A stretch of DNA of 64,000 bases from Auanema rhodensis (Eukaryota > Nematoda > Chromadorea > Rhabditida > Rhabditidae): positions 23,513,665-23,577,664 of the forward strand of contig OZ059896.1 of NCBI GenBank assembly GCA_964057225.1, read 5' to 3'. The translations under genes were made by a program, and so were the position numbers. The notes under the pieces are model-generated. The model was given only the letters and a program-made list of their open reading frames with translations, was not told the DNA's origin and made no database searches. The stretch's first letter is position 1, and each line of letters opens with the position of its first letter. This document shows positions 7,501 through 21,779 of the stretch, piece by piece.

Positions 7501-10500
7501 TGTACACTTGATGTACACTTGGTATGTAACTCGCTTCACGTGAAAGATAAAGAGATGCGGTTTTCAAAATTAGATTCCCCATGTCCATATTAGTCTAAAA
7601 ACAAATTTTTATTGATATTGCTTCATGGTAACCATGACTTTGAAATTTACGTGAACTTTAATTTATGCTAATTAAATGTACACGTGATGTGCACTTGGTA
7701 TGTAACTTGCTTCACGTGAAAGATAAAGAGATGCGGTTTTCAAAATTAGATTCCCCATGTCCATATTAGTCTAAAAACAAATTTTTATTGATATTGGTTC
7801 ATGGTAACCATGACTTTGAAATTTACGTGAACTTTAATTTATGCTAATTAAATGTACACGTGATGTGCACTTGGTATGTAACTCGCTTCACGTGAAAGAT
7901 AAAGAGATGCGGTTTTCAAAATTAGATTCCCCATGTCCATATTAGTCTAAAAACAAATTTTTATTGATATTGGTGCATGGTAACCATGACTTTGAAATTT
8001 ACGTGAACTTTAATTTATGCTAATTAAATGTACACGTGATGTGCACTTGGTATGTAACTCGCTTCACGTGAAAGATAAAGAGATGCGGTTTTCAAAATTA
8101 GATTCCCCATGTCCATATGAGTCTAAAAACAAATTTTTATTGATATTGGTGCATGGTAACCATGACTTTGAAATTTACGTGAACTTTAATTTATGCTAAT
8201 TAAATGTACACGTGATGTGCACTTGGTAAGTAACTCGCTTCACGTGAAAGATAAAGAGATGCGGTTTTCAAAATTAGATTCCCCATGTCCATATTAGTCT
8301 AAAAACAAATTTTTATTGATATTGCTTCATGGTAACCATGACTTTGAAATTTACGTGAACTTTAATTTATGCTAATTAAATGTACACGTGATGTGCACTT
8401 GGTATGTAACTCGCTTCACGTGAAAGATAAAGAGATGCGGTTTTCAAAATTAGATTCCCCATGTCCATATTAGTCTAAAAACAAATTTTTATTGATATTG
8501 GTGCATGGTAACCATGACTTTGAAATTTACGTGAACTTTAATTTATGCTAATTAAATGTACACTTGATGTACACTTGGTATGTAACTCGCTTCACGTGAA
8601 AGATAAAGAGATGCGGTTTTCAAAATTAGATTCCCCATGTCCATATTAGTCTAAAAACAAATTTTTATTGATATTGGTGCATGGTAACCTTGACTTTGAA
8701 ATTTACGTGAACTTTAATTTATGCTAATTAAATGTACACGTGATGTGCACTTGGTATGTAACTCGCTTCACGTGAAAGATAAAGAGATGCGGTTTTCAAA
8801 ATTAGATTCCCCATGTCCATATTAGTCTAAAAACAAATTTTTATTGATATTGGTTCATGGTAACCATGACTTTGAAATTTACGTGAACTTTAATTTATGC
8901 TAATTAAATGTACACGTGATGTGCACTTGGTATGTAACTCGCTTCACGTGAAAGATAAAGAGATGCGGTTTTCAAAATTAGATTCCCCATGTCCATATTA
9001 GTCTAAAAACAAATTTTTATTGATATTGCTTCATGGTAACCATGACTTTGAAATTTACGTGAACTTTAATTTATGCTAATTAAATGTACACGTGATGTGC
9101 ACTTGGTATGTAACTCGCTTCACGTGAAAGATAAAGAGATGCGGTTTTCAAAATTAGATTCCCCATGTCCATATTAGTCTAAAAACAAATTTTTATTGAT
9201 ATTGGTTCATGGTAACCATGACTTTGAAATTTACGTGAACTTTAATTTATGCTAATTAAATGTACACGTGATGTGCACTTGGTATGTAACTCGCTTCACG
9301 TGAAAGATAAAGAGATGCGGTTTTCAAAATTAGATTCCCCATGTCCATATTAGTCTAAAAACAAATTTTTATTGATATTGGTTCATGGTAACCATGACTT
9401 TGAAATTTACGTGAACTTTAATTTATGCTAATTAAATGTACACGTGATGTGCACTTGGTATGTAACTCGCTTCACGTGAAAGATAAAGAGATGCGGTTTT
9501 CAAAATTAGATTCCCCATGTCCATATTAGTCTAAAAACAAATTTTTATTGATATTGGTTCATGGTAACCATGACTTTGAAATTTACGTGAACTTTAATTT
9601 ATGCTAATTAAATGTACACGTGATGTGCACTCGGTATGTAACTTGCTTCACGTGAAAGATAAAGAGATGCGGTTTTCAAAATTAGATTCCCCATGTCCAT
9701 ATTAGTCTAAAAACAAATTTTTATTGATATTGGTTCATGGTAACCATGACTTTGAAATTTACGTGAACTTTAATTTATGCTAATTAAATGTACACGTGAT
9801 GTGCACTTGGTATGTAACTCGCTTCACGTGAAAGATAAAGAGATGCGGTTTTCAAAATTAGATTCCCCATGTCCATATTAGTCTAAAAACAAATTTTTAT
9901 TGATATTGGTGCATGGTAACCATGACTTTGAAATTTACGTGAACTTTAATTTATGCTAATTAAATGTACACTTGATGTACACTTGGTATGTAACTCGCTT
10001 CACGTGAAAGATAAAGAGATGCGGTTTTCAAAATTAGATTCCCCATGTCCATATTAGTCTAAAAACAAATTTTTATTGATATTGCTTCATGGTAACCATG
10101 ACTTTGAAATTTACGTGAACTTTAATTTATGCTAATTAAATGTACACGTGATGTGCACTTGGTATGTAACTCGCTTCACGTGAAAGATAAAGAGATGCGG
10201 TTTTCAAAATTAGATTCCCCATGTCCATATTAGTCTAAAAACAAATTTTTATTGATATTGGTGCATGGTAACCATGACTTTGAAATTTACGTGAACTTTA
10301 ATTTATGCTAATTAAATGTACACTTGATGTACACTTGGTATGTAACTCGCTTCACGTGAAAGATAAAGAGATGCGGTTTTCAAAATTAGATTCCCCATGT
10401 CCATATTAGTCTAAAAACAAATTTTTATTGATATTGGTGCATGGTAACCTTGACTTTGAAATTTACGTGAACTTTAATTTATGCTAATTAAATGTACACG

Positions 10501-12628
10501 TGATGTGCACTTGGTATGTAACTCGCTTCACGTGAAAGATAAAGAGATGCGGTTTTCTAAATTAGATTCCCCATGTCCATATTAGTCTAAAAACAAATTT
10601 TTATTGATATTGGTGCATGGTAACCATGACTTGGAAATTAACGTGAACTTTAATTTATGCTAATTAAATGTACACGTGATGTACACTTGGTATGTAACTT
10701 GCTTCACGTGAAAGATAAAGAGATGCGGTTCTCAAAATTAGATTCCCCATGTCCATATTAGTCTAAAAACAAATTTTTATTGATATTGGTGCATGGTAAC
10801 CATGACTTTGAAATTTACGTGAACTTTAATTTATGCTAATTAAATGTACACGTGATGTGCACTTGGTAAGTAACTCGCTTCACGTGAAAGATAAAGAGAT
10901 GCGGTTTTCCAAATTAGATTCCCCATGTCCATATTAGTCTAAAAACAAATTTTTATTGATATTGGTGCATGGTAACCATGACTTGGAAATTAACGTGAAC
11001 ATTAATTTATGCTAATTAAATGTACACGTGATGTACACTTGGTATGTAACTTGCTTCACGTGAAAGATAAAGAGATGCGGTTTTCAAAATTAGATTCCCC
11101 ATGTCCATATTAGTCTAAAAACAAATTTTTATTGATATTGGTGCATGGTAACCATGACTTTGAAATTTACGTGAACTTTAATTTATGCTAATTAAATGTA
11201 CACGTGATGTGCACTTGGTAAGTAACTCGCTTCACGTGAAAGATAAAGAGATGCGGTTTTCAAAATTAGATTCCCCATTTCCATATTAGTCTAAAAACAA
11301 ATTTTTATTGATATTGGTTCATGGTAACCATGACTTTGAAATTTACGTGAACTTTAATTTATGCTAATTAAATGTACACGTGATGTGCACTTGGTATGTA
11401 ACTCGCTTCACGTGAAAGATAAAGAGATGCGGTTTTCAAAATTAGATTCCCCATGTCCATATTAGTCTAAAAACAAATTTTTATTGATATTGCTTCATGG
11501 TAACCATGACTTTGAAATTTACGTGAACTTTAATTTATGCTAATTAAATGTACACGTGATGTGCACTTGGTATGTAACTCGCTTCACGTGAAAGATAAAG
11601 AGATGCGGTTTTCAAAATTAGATATCCCATGTCCATATTAGTCTAAAAACAAATTTTTATTGATATTGGTTCATGGTAACCATGACTTTGAAATTTACGT
11701 GAACTTTAATTTATGCTAATTAAATGTACACGTGATGTGCACTTGGTATGTAACTCGCTTCACGTGAAAGATAAAGAGATGCGGTTTTCAAAATTAGATT
11801 CCCCATGTCCATATTAGTCTAAAAACAAATTTTTATTGATATTGGTTCATGGTAACCATGACTTTGAAATTTACGTGAACTTTAATTTATGCTAATTAAA
11901 TGTACACGTGATGTGCACTTGGTATGTAACTCGCTTCACGTGAAAGATAAAGAGATGCGGTTTTCAAAATTAGATTCCCCATGTCCATATTAGTCTAAAA
12001 ACAAATTTTTATTGATATTGGTGCATGGTAACCATGACTTTGAAATTTACGTGAACTTTAATTTATGCTAATTAAATGTACACGTGATGTGCACTTGGTA
12101 TGTAACTCGCTTCACGTGAAAGATAAAGAGATGCGGTTTTCAAAATTAGATTCCCCATGTCCATATTAGTCTAAAAACAAATTTTTATTGATATTGCTTC
12201 ATGGTAACCATGACTTTGAAATTTACGTGAACTTTAATTTATGCTAATTAAATGTACACGTGATGTGCACTCGGTATGTAACTCGCTTCACGTGAAAGAT
12301 AAAGAGATGCGGTTTTCAAAATTAGATTCCCCATGTCCATATTAGTCTAAAAACAAATTTTTATTGATATTGGTTCATGGTAACCATGACTTTGAAATTT
12401 ACGTGAACTTTAATTTATGCTAATTAAATGTACACGTGATGTGCACTTGGTATGTAACTCGTTTCACGTGAAAGATAAAGAGATGCGGTTTTCAAAATTA
12501 GATTCCCCATGTCCATATTAGTCTAAAAACAAATTTTTATTGATATTGGTTCATGGTAACCATGACTTTGAAATTTACGTGAACTTTAATTTATGCTAAT
12601 TAAATGTACACGTGATGTGCACTTGGTA

Positions 12629-14740
12629 TGTAACTCGTTTCACGTGAAAGATAAAGAGATGCGGTTTTCAAAATTAGATTCCCCATGTCCATATTAGTCT
12701 AAAAACAAATTTTTATTGATATTGGTGCATGGTAACCTTGACTTTGAAATTAACGTGAACTTTAATTTATGCTAATTAAATGTACACGTGATGTACACTT
12801 GGTATGTAACTTGCTTCACGTGAAAGATAAAGAGATGCGGTTTTCAAAATTAGATTCCCCATGTCCATATTAGTCTAAAAACAAATTTTTATTGATATTG
12901 GTTCATGGTAACCATGACTTTGAAATTTACGTGAACTTTAATTTATGCTAATTAAATGTACACGTGATGTGCACTTGGTAAGTAACTCGCTTCACGTGAA
13001 AGATAAAGAGATGCGGTTTTCAAAATTAGATTCCCCATGTCCATATTAGTCTAAAAACAAATTTTTATTGATATTGGCGCATGGTAACCATGACTTTGAA
13101 TTTTACGTGAACTTTAATTTATGCTAATTAAATGTACACGTGATGTGCACTTGGTATGTAACTCGCTTCACGTGAAAGATAAAGAGATGCGGTTTTCAAA
13201 ATTAGATTCCCCATGTCCATATTAGTCTAAAAACAAATTTTTATTGATATTGGTGCATGGTAACCATGACTTTGAATTTTACGTGAACTTTAATTTATGC
13301 TAATTAAATGTACACGTGATGTGCACTTGGTATGTAACTCGCTTCGCGTGAAAGATAAAGAGATGCGGTTTTCAAAATTAGATTCCCCATGTCCATATTA
13401 GTCTAAAAACAAATTTTTATTGATATTGCTTCATGGTAACCATGACTTTGAAATTTACGTGAACTTTAATTTATGCTAATTAAATGTACACGTGATGTGC
13501 ACTTGGTATGTAACTCGCTTCACGTGAAAGATAAAGAGATGCGGTTTTCAAAATTAGATTCCCCATGTCCATATTAGTCTAAAAACAATTTTTTATTGAT
13601 ATTGGTGCATGGTAACCATGACTTTGAAATTTACGTGAACTTTAATTTATGCTAATTAAATGTACACGTGATGTGCACTTGGTATGTAACTCGTTTCACG
13701 TGAAAGATAAAGAGATGCGGTTTTCAAAATTAGATTCCCCATGTCCATATTAGTCTAAAAACAAATTTTTATTGATATTGGTGCATGGTAACCTTGACTT
13801 TGAAATTAACGTGAACTTTAATTTATGCTAATTAAATGTACACGTGATGTACACTTGGTATGTAACTTGCTTCACGTGAAAGATAAAGAGATGCGGTTTT
13901 CAAAATTAGATTCCCCATGTCCATATTAGTCTAAAAACAAATTTTTATTGATATTGGTTCATGGTAACCATGACTTTGAAATTTACGTGAACTTTAATTT
14001 ATGCTAATTAAATGTACACGTGATGTGCACTTGGTAAGTAACTCGCTTCACGTGAAAGATAAAGAGATGCGGTTTTCAAAATTAGATTCCCCATGTCCAT
14101 ATTAGTCTAAAAACAAATTTTTATTGATATTGGCGCATGGTAACCATGACTTTGAATTTTACGTGAACTTTAATTTATGCTAATTAAATGTACACGTGAT
14201 GTGCACTTGGTATGTAACTCGCTTCACGTGAAAGATAAAGAGATGCGGTTTTCAAAATTAGATTCCCCATGTCCATATTAGTCTAAAAACAAATTTTTAT
14301 TGATATTGGTGCATGGTAACCATGACTTTGAATTTTACGTGAACTTTAATTTATGCTAATTAAATGTACACGTGATGTGCACTTGGTATGTAACTCGCTT
14401 CGCGTGAAAGATAAAGAGATGCGGTTTTCAAAATTAGATTCCCCATGTCCATATTAGTCTAAAAACAAATTTTTATTGATATTGCTTCATGGTAACCATG
14501 ACTTTGAAATTTACGTGAACTTTAATTTATGCTAATTAAATGTACACGTGATGTGCACTTGGTATGTAACTCGCTTCACGTGAAAGATAAAGAGATGCGG
14601 TTTTCAAAATTAGATTCCCCATGTCCATATTAGTCTAAAAACAATTTTTTATTGATATTGGTGCATGGTAACCATGACTTTGAAATTTACGTGAACTTTA
14701 ATTTATGCTAATTAAATGTACACGTGATGTGCACTTGGTA
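12629..14740. repeat. 6-monomer higher-order repeat (1,056 bp), two copies plus a partial third
   Basis: A fixed order of monomer variants recurs with a 1,056-bp period (6 x 176). The order is: aactcgttt; ccttgac with aattaacg and aacttgc; ggttc followed by ggtaagt; ggcgcatgg with gaattttacg; ggtgc with gaattttacg followed by cttcgcg; gcttc; acaatttttt. Landmarks that repeat exactly include taactcgttt at 12631 and 13687, and cttcgcgtg near 13341, 14397 and 15453. The third copy (to about 15.75 kb) is altered, having gained acttgatgtacac and extra gaattttacg monomers. Confidence 0.85.
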
Positions 14741-17700
14741 TGTAACTCGCTTCACGTGAAAGATAAAGAGATGCGGTTTTCAAAATTAGATTCCCCATGT
14801 CCATATTAGTCTAAAAACAAATTTTTATTGATATTGGTGCATGGTAACCATGACTTTGAAATTTACGTGAACTTTAATTTATGCTAATTAAATGTACACT
14901 TGATGTACACTTGGTATGTAACTCGCTTCACGTGAAAGATAAAGAGATGCGGTTTTCAAAATTAGATTCCCCATGTCCATATTAGTCTAAAAACAAATTT
15001 TTATTGATATTGGCGCATGGTAACCATGACTTTGAATTTTACGTGAACTTTAATTTATGCTAATTAAATGTACACGTGATGTGCACTTGGTATGTAACTC
15101 GCTTCACGTGAAAGATAAAGAGATGCGGTTTTCAAAATTAGATTCCCCATGTCCATATTAGTCTAAAAACAATTTTTTATTGATATTGGTGCATGGTAAC
15201 CATGACTTTGAATTTTACGTGAACTTTAATTTATGCTAATTAAATGTACACGTGATGTGCACTTGGTATGTAACTCGCTTCACGTGAAAGATAAAGAGAT
15301 GCGGTTTTCAAAATTAGATTCCCCATGTCCATATTAGTCTAAAAACAAATTTTTATTGATATTGGTGCATGGTAACCATGACTTTGAATTTTACGTGAAC
15401 TTTAATTTATGCTAATTAAATGTACACGTGATGTGCACTTGGTATGTAACTCGCTTCGCGTGAAAGATAAAGAGATGCGGTTTTCAAAATTAGATTCCCC
15501 ATGTCCATATTAGTCTAAAAACAAATTTTTATTGATATTGCTTCATGGTAACCATGACTTTGAAATTTACGTGAACTTTAATTTATGCTAATTAAATGTA
15601 CACGTGATGTGCACTTGGTATGTAACTCGCTTCACGTGAAAGATAAAGAGATGCGGTTTTCAAAATTAGATTCCCCATGTCCATATTAGTCTAAAAACAA
15701 TTTTTTATTGATATTGGTGCATGGTAACCATGACTTTGAAATTTACGTGAACTTTAATTTATGCTAATTAAATGTACACGTGATGTGCACTTGGTATGTA
15801 ACTCGCTTCACGTGAAAGATAAAGAGATGCGGTTTTCAAAATTAGATTCCCCATGTCCATATTAGTCTAAAAACAAATTTTTATTGATATTGGTGCATGG
15901 TAACCATGACTTTGAAATTTACGTGAACTTTAATTTATGCTAATTAAATGTACACTTGATGTACACTTGGTATGTAACTCGCTTCACGTGAAAGATAAAG
16001 AGATGCGGTTTTCAAAATTAGATTCCCCATGTCCATATTAGTCTAAAAACAAATTTTTATTGATATTGGTGCATGGTAACCTTGACTTTGAAATTTACGT
16101 GAACTTTAATTTATGCTAATTAAATGTACACGTGATGTGCACTTGGTATGTAACTCGCTTCACGTGAAAGATAAAGAGATGCGGTTTTCAAAATTAGATT
16201 CCCCATGTCCATATTAGTCTAAAAACAAATTTTTATTGATATTGGTTCATGGTAACCATGACTTTGAAATATACGTGAACTTTAATTTATGCTAATTAAA
16301 TGTACACGTGATGTGCACTTGGTATGGAACTCGCTTCACGTGAAAGATAAAGAGATGCGGTTTTCACAATTAGATTCCCCATGTCCATATTAGTCTAAAA
16401 ACAAATTTGTATTGATATTGGTTCATGGTAACCATGACTTTGAAATTTACGTGAACTTTAATTTATGCTAATTAAATGTACACGTGATGTGCACTTGGTA
16501 TGTAACTCGCTTCACGTGAAAGATAAAGAGATGCGGTTTTCAAAATTAGATTCCCCATGTCCATATTAGTCTAAAAACAAATTTTTATTGATATTGCTTC
16601 ATGGTAACCATGACTTTGAAATTTACGTGAACTTTAATTTATGCTAATTAAATGTACACGTGATGTGCACTTGGTATGTAACTCGCTTCACGTGAAAGAT
16701 AAAGAGATGCGGTTTTCAAAATTAGATTCCCCATGTCCATATTAGTCTAAAAACAAATTTTTATTGATATTGGTGCATGGTAACCATGACTTTGAAATTT
16801 ACGTGAACTTTAATTTATGCTAATTAAATGTACACTTGTTGTACACTTGGTATGTAACTCGCTTCACGTGAAAGATAAAGAGATGCGGTTTTCAAAATTA
16901 GATTCCCCATGTCCATATTAGTCTAAAAACAAATTTTTATTGATATTGGTGCATGGTAACCTTGACTTTAAATTTACGTGAACTTTAATTTATGCTAATT
17001 AAATGTACACGTGATGTGCACTTGGTATGTAACTCGCTTCACGTGAAAGATAAAGAGATGCGGTTTTTAAAATTAGATTCCCCATGTCCATATTAGTCTA
17101 AAAACAAATTTTTATTGATATTGGTGCATGGTAACCATGACTTTGAAATTTACGTGAACTTTAATTTATGCTAATTAAATGTACACTTGATGTACACTTG
17201 GTATGTAACTCGCTTCACGTGAAAGATAAAGAGATGCGGTTTTCAAAATTAGATTCCCCATGTCCATATTAGTCTAAAAACAAATTTTTATTGATATTGG
17301 TGCATGGTAACCTTGACTTTGAAATTTACGTGAACTTTAATTTATGCTAATTAAATGTACACGTGATGTGCACTTGGTATGTAACTCGCTTCACGTGAAA
17401 GATAAAGAGATGCGGTTTTCAAAATTAGATTCCCCATGTCCATATTAGTCTAAAAACAAATTTTTATTGATATTGGTGCATGGTAACCATGACTTTGAAT
17501 TTTACGTGAACTTTAATTTATGCTAATTAAATGTACACGTGATGTGCACTTGGTATGGAACTCGCTTCACGTGAAAGATAAAGAGATGCGGTTTTCAAAA
17601 TTAGATTCCCCATGTCCATATTAGTCTAAAAACAAATTTTTATTGATATTGGTTCATGGTAACCATGACTTTGAAATTTACGTGAACTTTAATTTATGCT

Positions 17701-17890
17701 AATTAAATGTACACGTGATGTGCACTTGGTATGTAACTCGCTTCACGTGAAAGATAAAGAGATGCGGTTTTCAAAATTAGATTCCCCATGTCCATATTAG
17801 TCTAAAAACAAATTTTTATTGATATTGCTTCATGGTAACCATGACTTTGAAATTTACGTGAACTTTAATTTATGCTAATTAAATGTACAC

Positions 17891-19830
17891 GTGATGTGAA
17901 CTTGGTATGTAACTCGCTTCACGTGAAAGATAAAGAGATGCGGTTTTCAAAATTAGATTCCCCATGTCCATATTAGTCTAAAAACAAATTTTTATTGATA
18001 TTGGTGCATGGTAACCATGACTTTGAAATTTACGTGAACTTTAATTTATGCTAATTAAATGTACACGTGATGTGCACTTGGTATGTAACTCGCTTCACGT
18101 GAAAGATAAAGAGATGCGGTTTTCAAAATTAGATTCCCCATGTCCATATTAGTCTAAAAACAAATTTTTATTGATATTGGTGCATGGTAACCTTGACTTT
18201 GAAATTTACGTGAACTTTAATTTATGCTAATTAAATGTACACGTGATGTACACTTGGTATGTAACTTGCTTCACGTGAAAGATAAAGAAATGCGGTTTTC
18301 AAAATTAGATTCCCCATGTCCATATTAGTCTGAAAACAAATTTTTATTGATATTGGTGCATGGTAACCATGACTTTGAAATTAACGTGAACTTTAATTTA
18401 TGCTAATTAAATGTACACGTGATGTACACTTGGTATGTAACTTGCTTCACGTGAAAGATAAAGAGATGCGGTTTTCAAAATTAGATTCCCCATGTCCATA
18501 TTAGTCTAAAAACAAATTTTTATTGATATTGCTTCATGGTAACCATGACTTTGAAATTTACGTGAACTTTAATTTATGCTAATTAAATGTACACGTGATG
18601 TGAACTTGGTATGTAACTCGCTTCACGTGAAAGATAAAGAGATGCGGTTTTCAAAATTAGATTCCCCATGTCCATATTAGTCTAAAAACAAATTTTTATT
18701 GATATTGGTGCATGGTAACCATGACTTTGAAATTTACGTGAACTTTAATTTATGCTAATTAAATGTACACGTGATGTGCACTTGGTATGTAACTCGCTTC
18801 ACGTGAAAGATAAAGAGATGCGGTTTTCAAAATTAGATTCCCCATGTCCATATTAGTCTAAAAACAAATTTTTATTGATATTGGTGCATGGTAACCTTGA
18901 CTTTGAAATTTACGTGAACTTTAATTTATGCTAATTAAATGTACACGTGATGTACACTTGGTATGTAACTTGCTTCACGTGAAAGATAAAGAAATGCGGT
19001 TTTCAAAATTAGATTCCCCATGTCCATATTAGTCTAAAAACAAATTTTTATTGATATTGGTGCATGGTAACCATGACTTTGAAATTAACGTGAACTTTAA
19101 TTTATGCTAATTAAATGTACACGTGATGTACACTTGGTATGTAACTTGCTTCACGTGAAAGATAAAGAGATGCGGTTTTCAAAATTAGATTCCCCATGTC
19201 CATATTAGTCTAAAAACAAATTTTTATTGATATTGGTGCATGGTAACCATGACTTTGAATTTTACGTGAACTTTAATTTATGCTAATTAAATGTACACGT
19301 GATGTGCACTTGGTATGTAACTCGCTTCACGTGAAAGATAAAGAGATGCGGTTTTCAAAATTAGATTACCCATGTCCATATTAGTCTAAAAACAAATTTT
19401 TATTGTTATTGGTGCATGGTAACCATGACTTTGAATTTTACGTGAACTTTAATTTATGCTAATTAAATGTACACGTGATGTGCACTTGGTATGTAACTCG
19501 CTTCACGTGAAAGATAAAGAGATGCGGTTTTCAAAATTAGATTACCCATGTCCATATTAGTCTAAAAACAAATTTTTATTGATATTGGTGCATGGTAACC
19601 ATGACTTTGAATTTTACGTGAACTTTAATTTATGCTAATTAAATGTACACGTGATGTGCACTTGGTATGTAACTCGCTTCACGTGAAAGATAAAGAGATG
19701 CGGTTTTCAAAATTAGATTACCCATGTCCATATTAGTCTAAAAACAAATTTTTATTGTTATTGGTGCATGGTAACCATGACTTTGAATTTTACGTGAACT
19801 TTAATTTATGCTAATTAAATGTACACGTGA
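17891..19830. repeat. Block copied 64 monomers away (matches 29155-31094)
   Basis: The gtgaacttgg variant at 17891 and its repeat at 18595 (704 bp apart) are matched by 29155 and 29859 (also 704 bp apart), a constant offset of 11,264 bp (64 x 176). Between them the same order of ccttgac, aaatgcgg, aattaacg, aacttgc, gaattttacg and gattaccc monomers is kept for about eleven monomers. This implies that a multi-kilobase block was duplicated inside the array. Confidence 0.75.
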
Positions 19831-21755
19831 TGTGCACTTGGTATGTAACTCGCTTCACGTGAAAGATAAAGAGATGCGGTTTTCAAAATTAGATTCCCCA
19901 TGTCCATATTAGTCTAAAAACAAATTTTTATTGATATTGCTTCATGGTAACCATGACTTTGAAATTTACGTGAACTTTAATTTATGCTAATTAAATGTAC
20001 ACGTGATGTGCACTTGGTATGTAACTCGCTTCACGTGAAAGATAAAGAGATGCGGTTTTCAAAATTAGATTCCCCATGTCCATATTAGTCTAAAAACAAA
20101 TTTTTATTGATATTGGTGCATGGTAACCATGACTTTGAAATTTACGTGAACTTTAATTTATGCTAATTAAATGTACATTTGATGTACACTTGGTATGTAA
20201 CTCGCTTCACGTGAAAGATAAAGAGATGCGGTTTTCCAAATTAGATTCCCCATGTCCATATTAGTCTAAAAACAAATTTTTATTGATATTGGTGCATGGT
20301 AACCATGACTTGGAAATTAACGTGAACTTTAATTTATGCTAATTAAATGTACACGTGATGTACACTTGGTATGTAACTTGCTTCACGTGAAAGATAAAGA
20401 AATGCGGTTTTCAAAATTAGATTCCCCATGTCCATATTAGTCTAAAAACAAATTTTTATTGATATTGGTGCATGGTAACCATGACTTTGAAATTAACGTG
20501 AACTTTAATTTATGCTAATTAAATGTACACGTGATGTACACTTGGTATGTAACTTGCTTCACGTGAAAGATAAAAAGATGCGGTTTTCAAAATTAGATTC
20601 CCCATGTCCATATTAGTTTAAAAACAAATTTTTATTGATATTGGTGCATGGTAACCATGACTTTGAATTTTACGTGAACTTTAATTTATGCTAATTAAAT
20701 GTACACGTGATGTGCACTTGGTATGTAACTCGCTTCACGTGAAAGATAAAGAGATGCGGTTTTCAAAATTAGATTACCCATGTCCATATTAGTCTAAAAA
20801 CAAATTTTTATTGTTATTGGTGCATGGTAACCATGACTTTGAATTTTACGTGAACTTTAATTTATGCTAATTAAATGTACACGTGATGTGCACTTGGTAT
20901 GTAACTCGCTTCACGTGAAAGATAAAGAGATGCGGTTTTCAAAATTAGATTACCCATGTCCATATTAGTCTAAAAACAAATTTTTATTGATATTGGTGCA
21001 TGGTAACCATGACTTTGAATTTTACGTGAACTTTAATTTATGCTAATTAAATGTACACGTGATGTGCACTTGGTATGTAACTCGCTTCACGTGAAAGATA
21101 AAGAGATGCGGTTTTCAAAATTAGATTACCCATGTCCATATTAGTCTAAAAACAAATTTTTATTGTTATTGGTGCATGGTAACCATGACTTTGAATTTTA
21201 CGTGAACTTTAATTTATGCTAATTAAATGTACACGTGATGTGCACTTGGTATGTAACTCGCTTCACGTGAAAGATAAAGAGATGCGGTTTTCAAAATTAG
21301 ATTCCCCATGTCCATATTAGTCTAAAAACAAATTTTTATTGATATTGCTTCATGGTAACCATGACTTTGAAATTTACGTGAACTTTAATTTATGCTAATT
21401 AAATGTACACGTGATGTGCACTTGGTATGTAACTCGCTTCACGTGAAAGATAAAGAGATGCGGTTTTCAAAATTAGATTCCCCATGTCCATATTAGTCTA
21501 AAAACAAATTTTTATTGATATTGGTGCATGGTAACCATGACTTTGAAATTTACGTGAACTTTAATTTATGCTAATTAAATGTACACTTGATGTACACTTG
21601 GTATGTAACTCGCTTCACGTGAAAGATAAAGAGATGCGGTTTTCAAAATTAGATTCCCCATGTCCATATTAGTCTAAAAACAAATTTTTATTGATATTGG
21701 TGCATGGTAACCTTGACTTTGAAATTTACGTGAACTTTAATTTATGCTAATTAAA
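18940..21755. repeat. 8-monomer higher-order repeat (1,408 bp), two tandem copies
   Basis: Two successive blocks share the order: aacttgc with aaatgcgg; aattaacg with aacttgc; gaattttacg; three gattaccc monomers with gttatt, gatatt, gttatt; gcttc; ggtgc; then a cacttgatgtacac-type junction. The landmark ttagattacc occurs at 19361 and 20769, and the variant junction atgtaca(c/t)tt at 20171 and 21579, both 1,408 bp apart. The second copy begins with a ggaaattaacg monomer and carries private changes such as aaaaagatg near 20573. Confidence 0.8.
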
Positions 21756-21779
21756 TGTACACGTGATGTGCACTTGGTA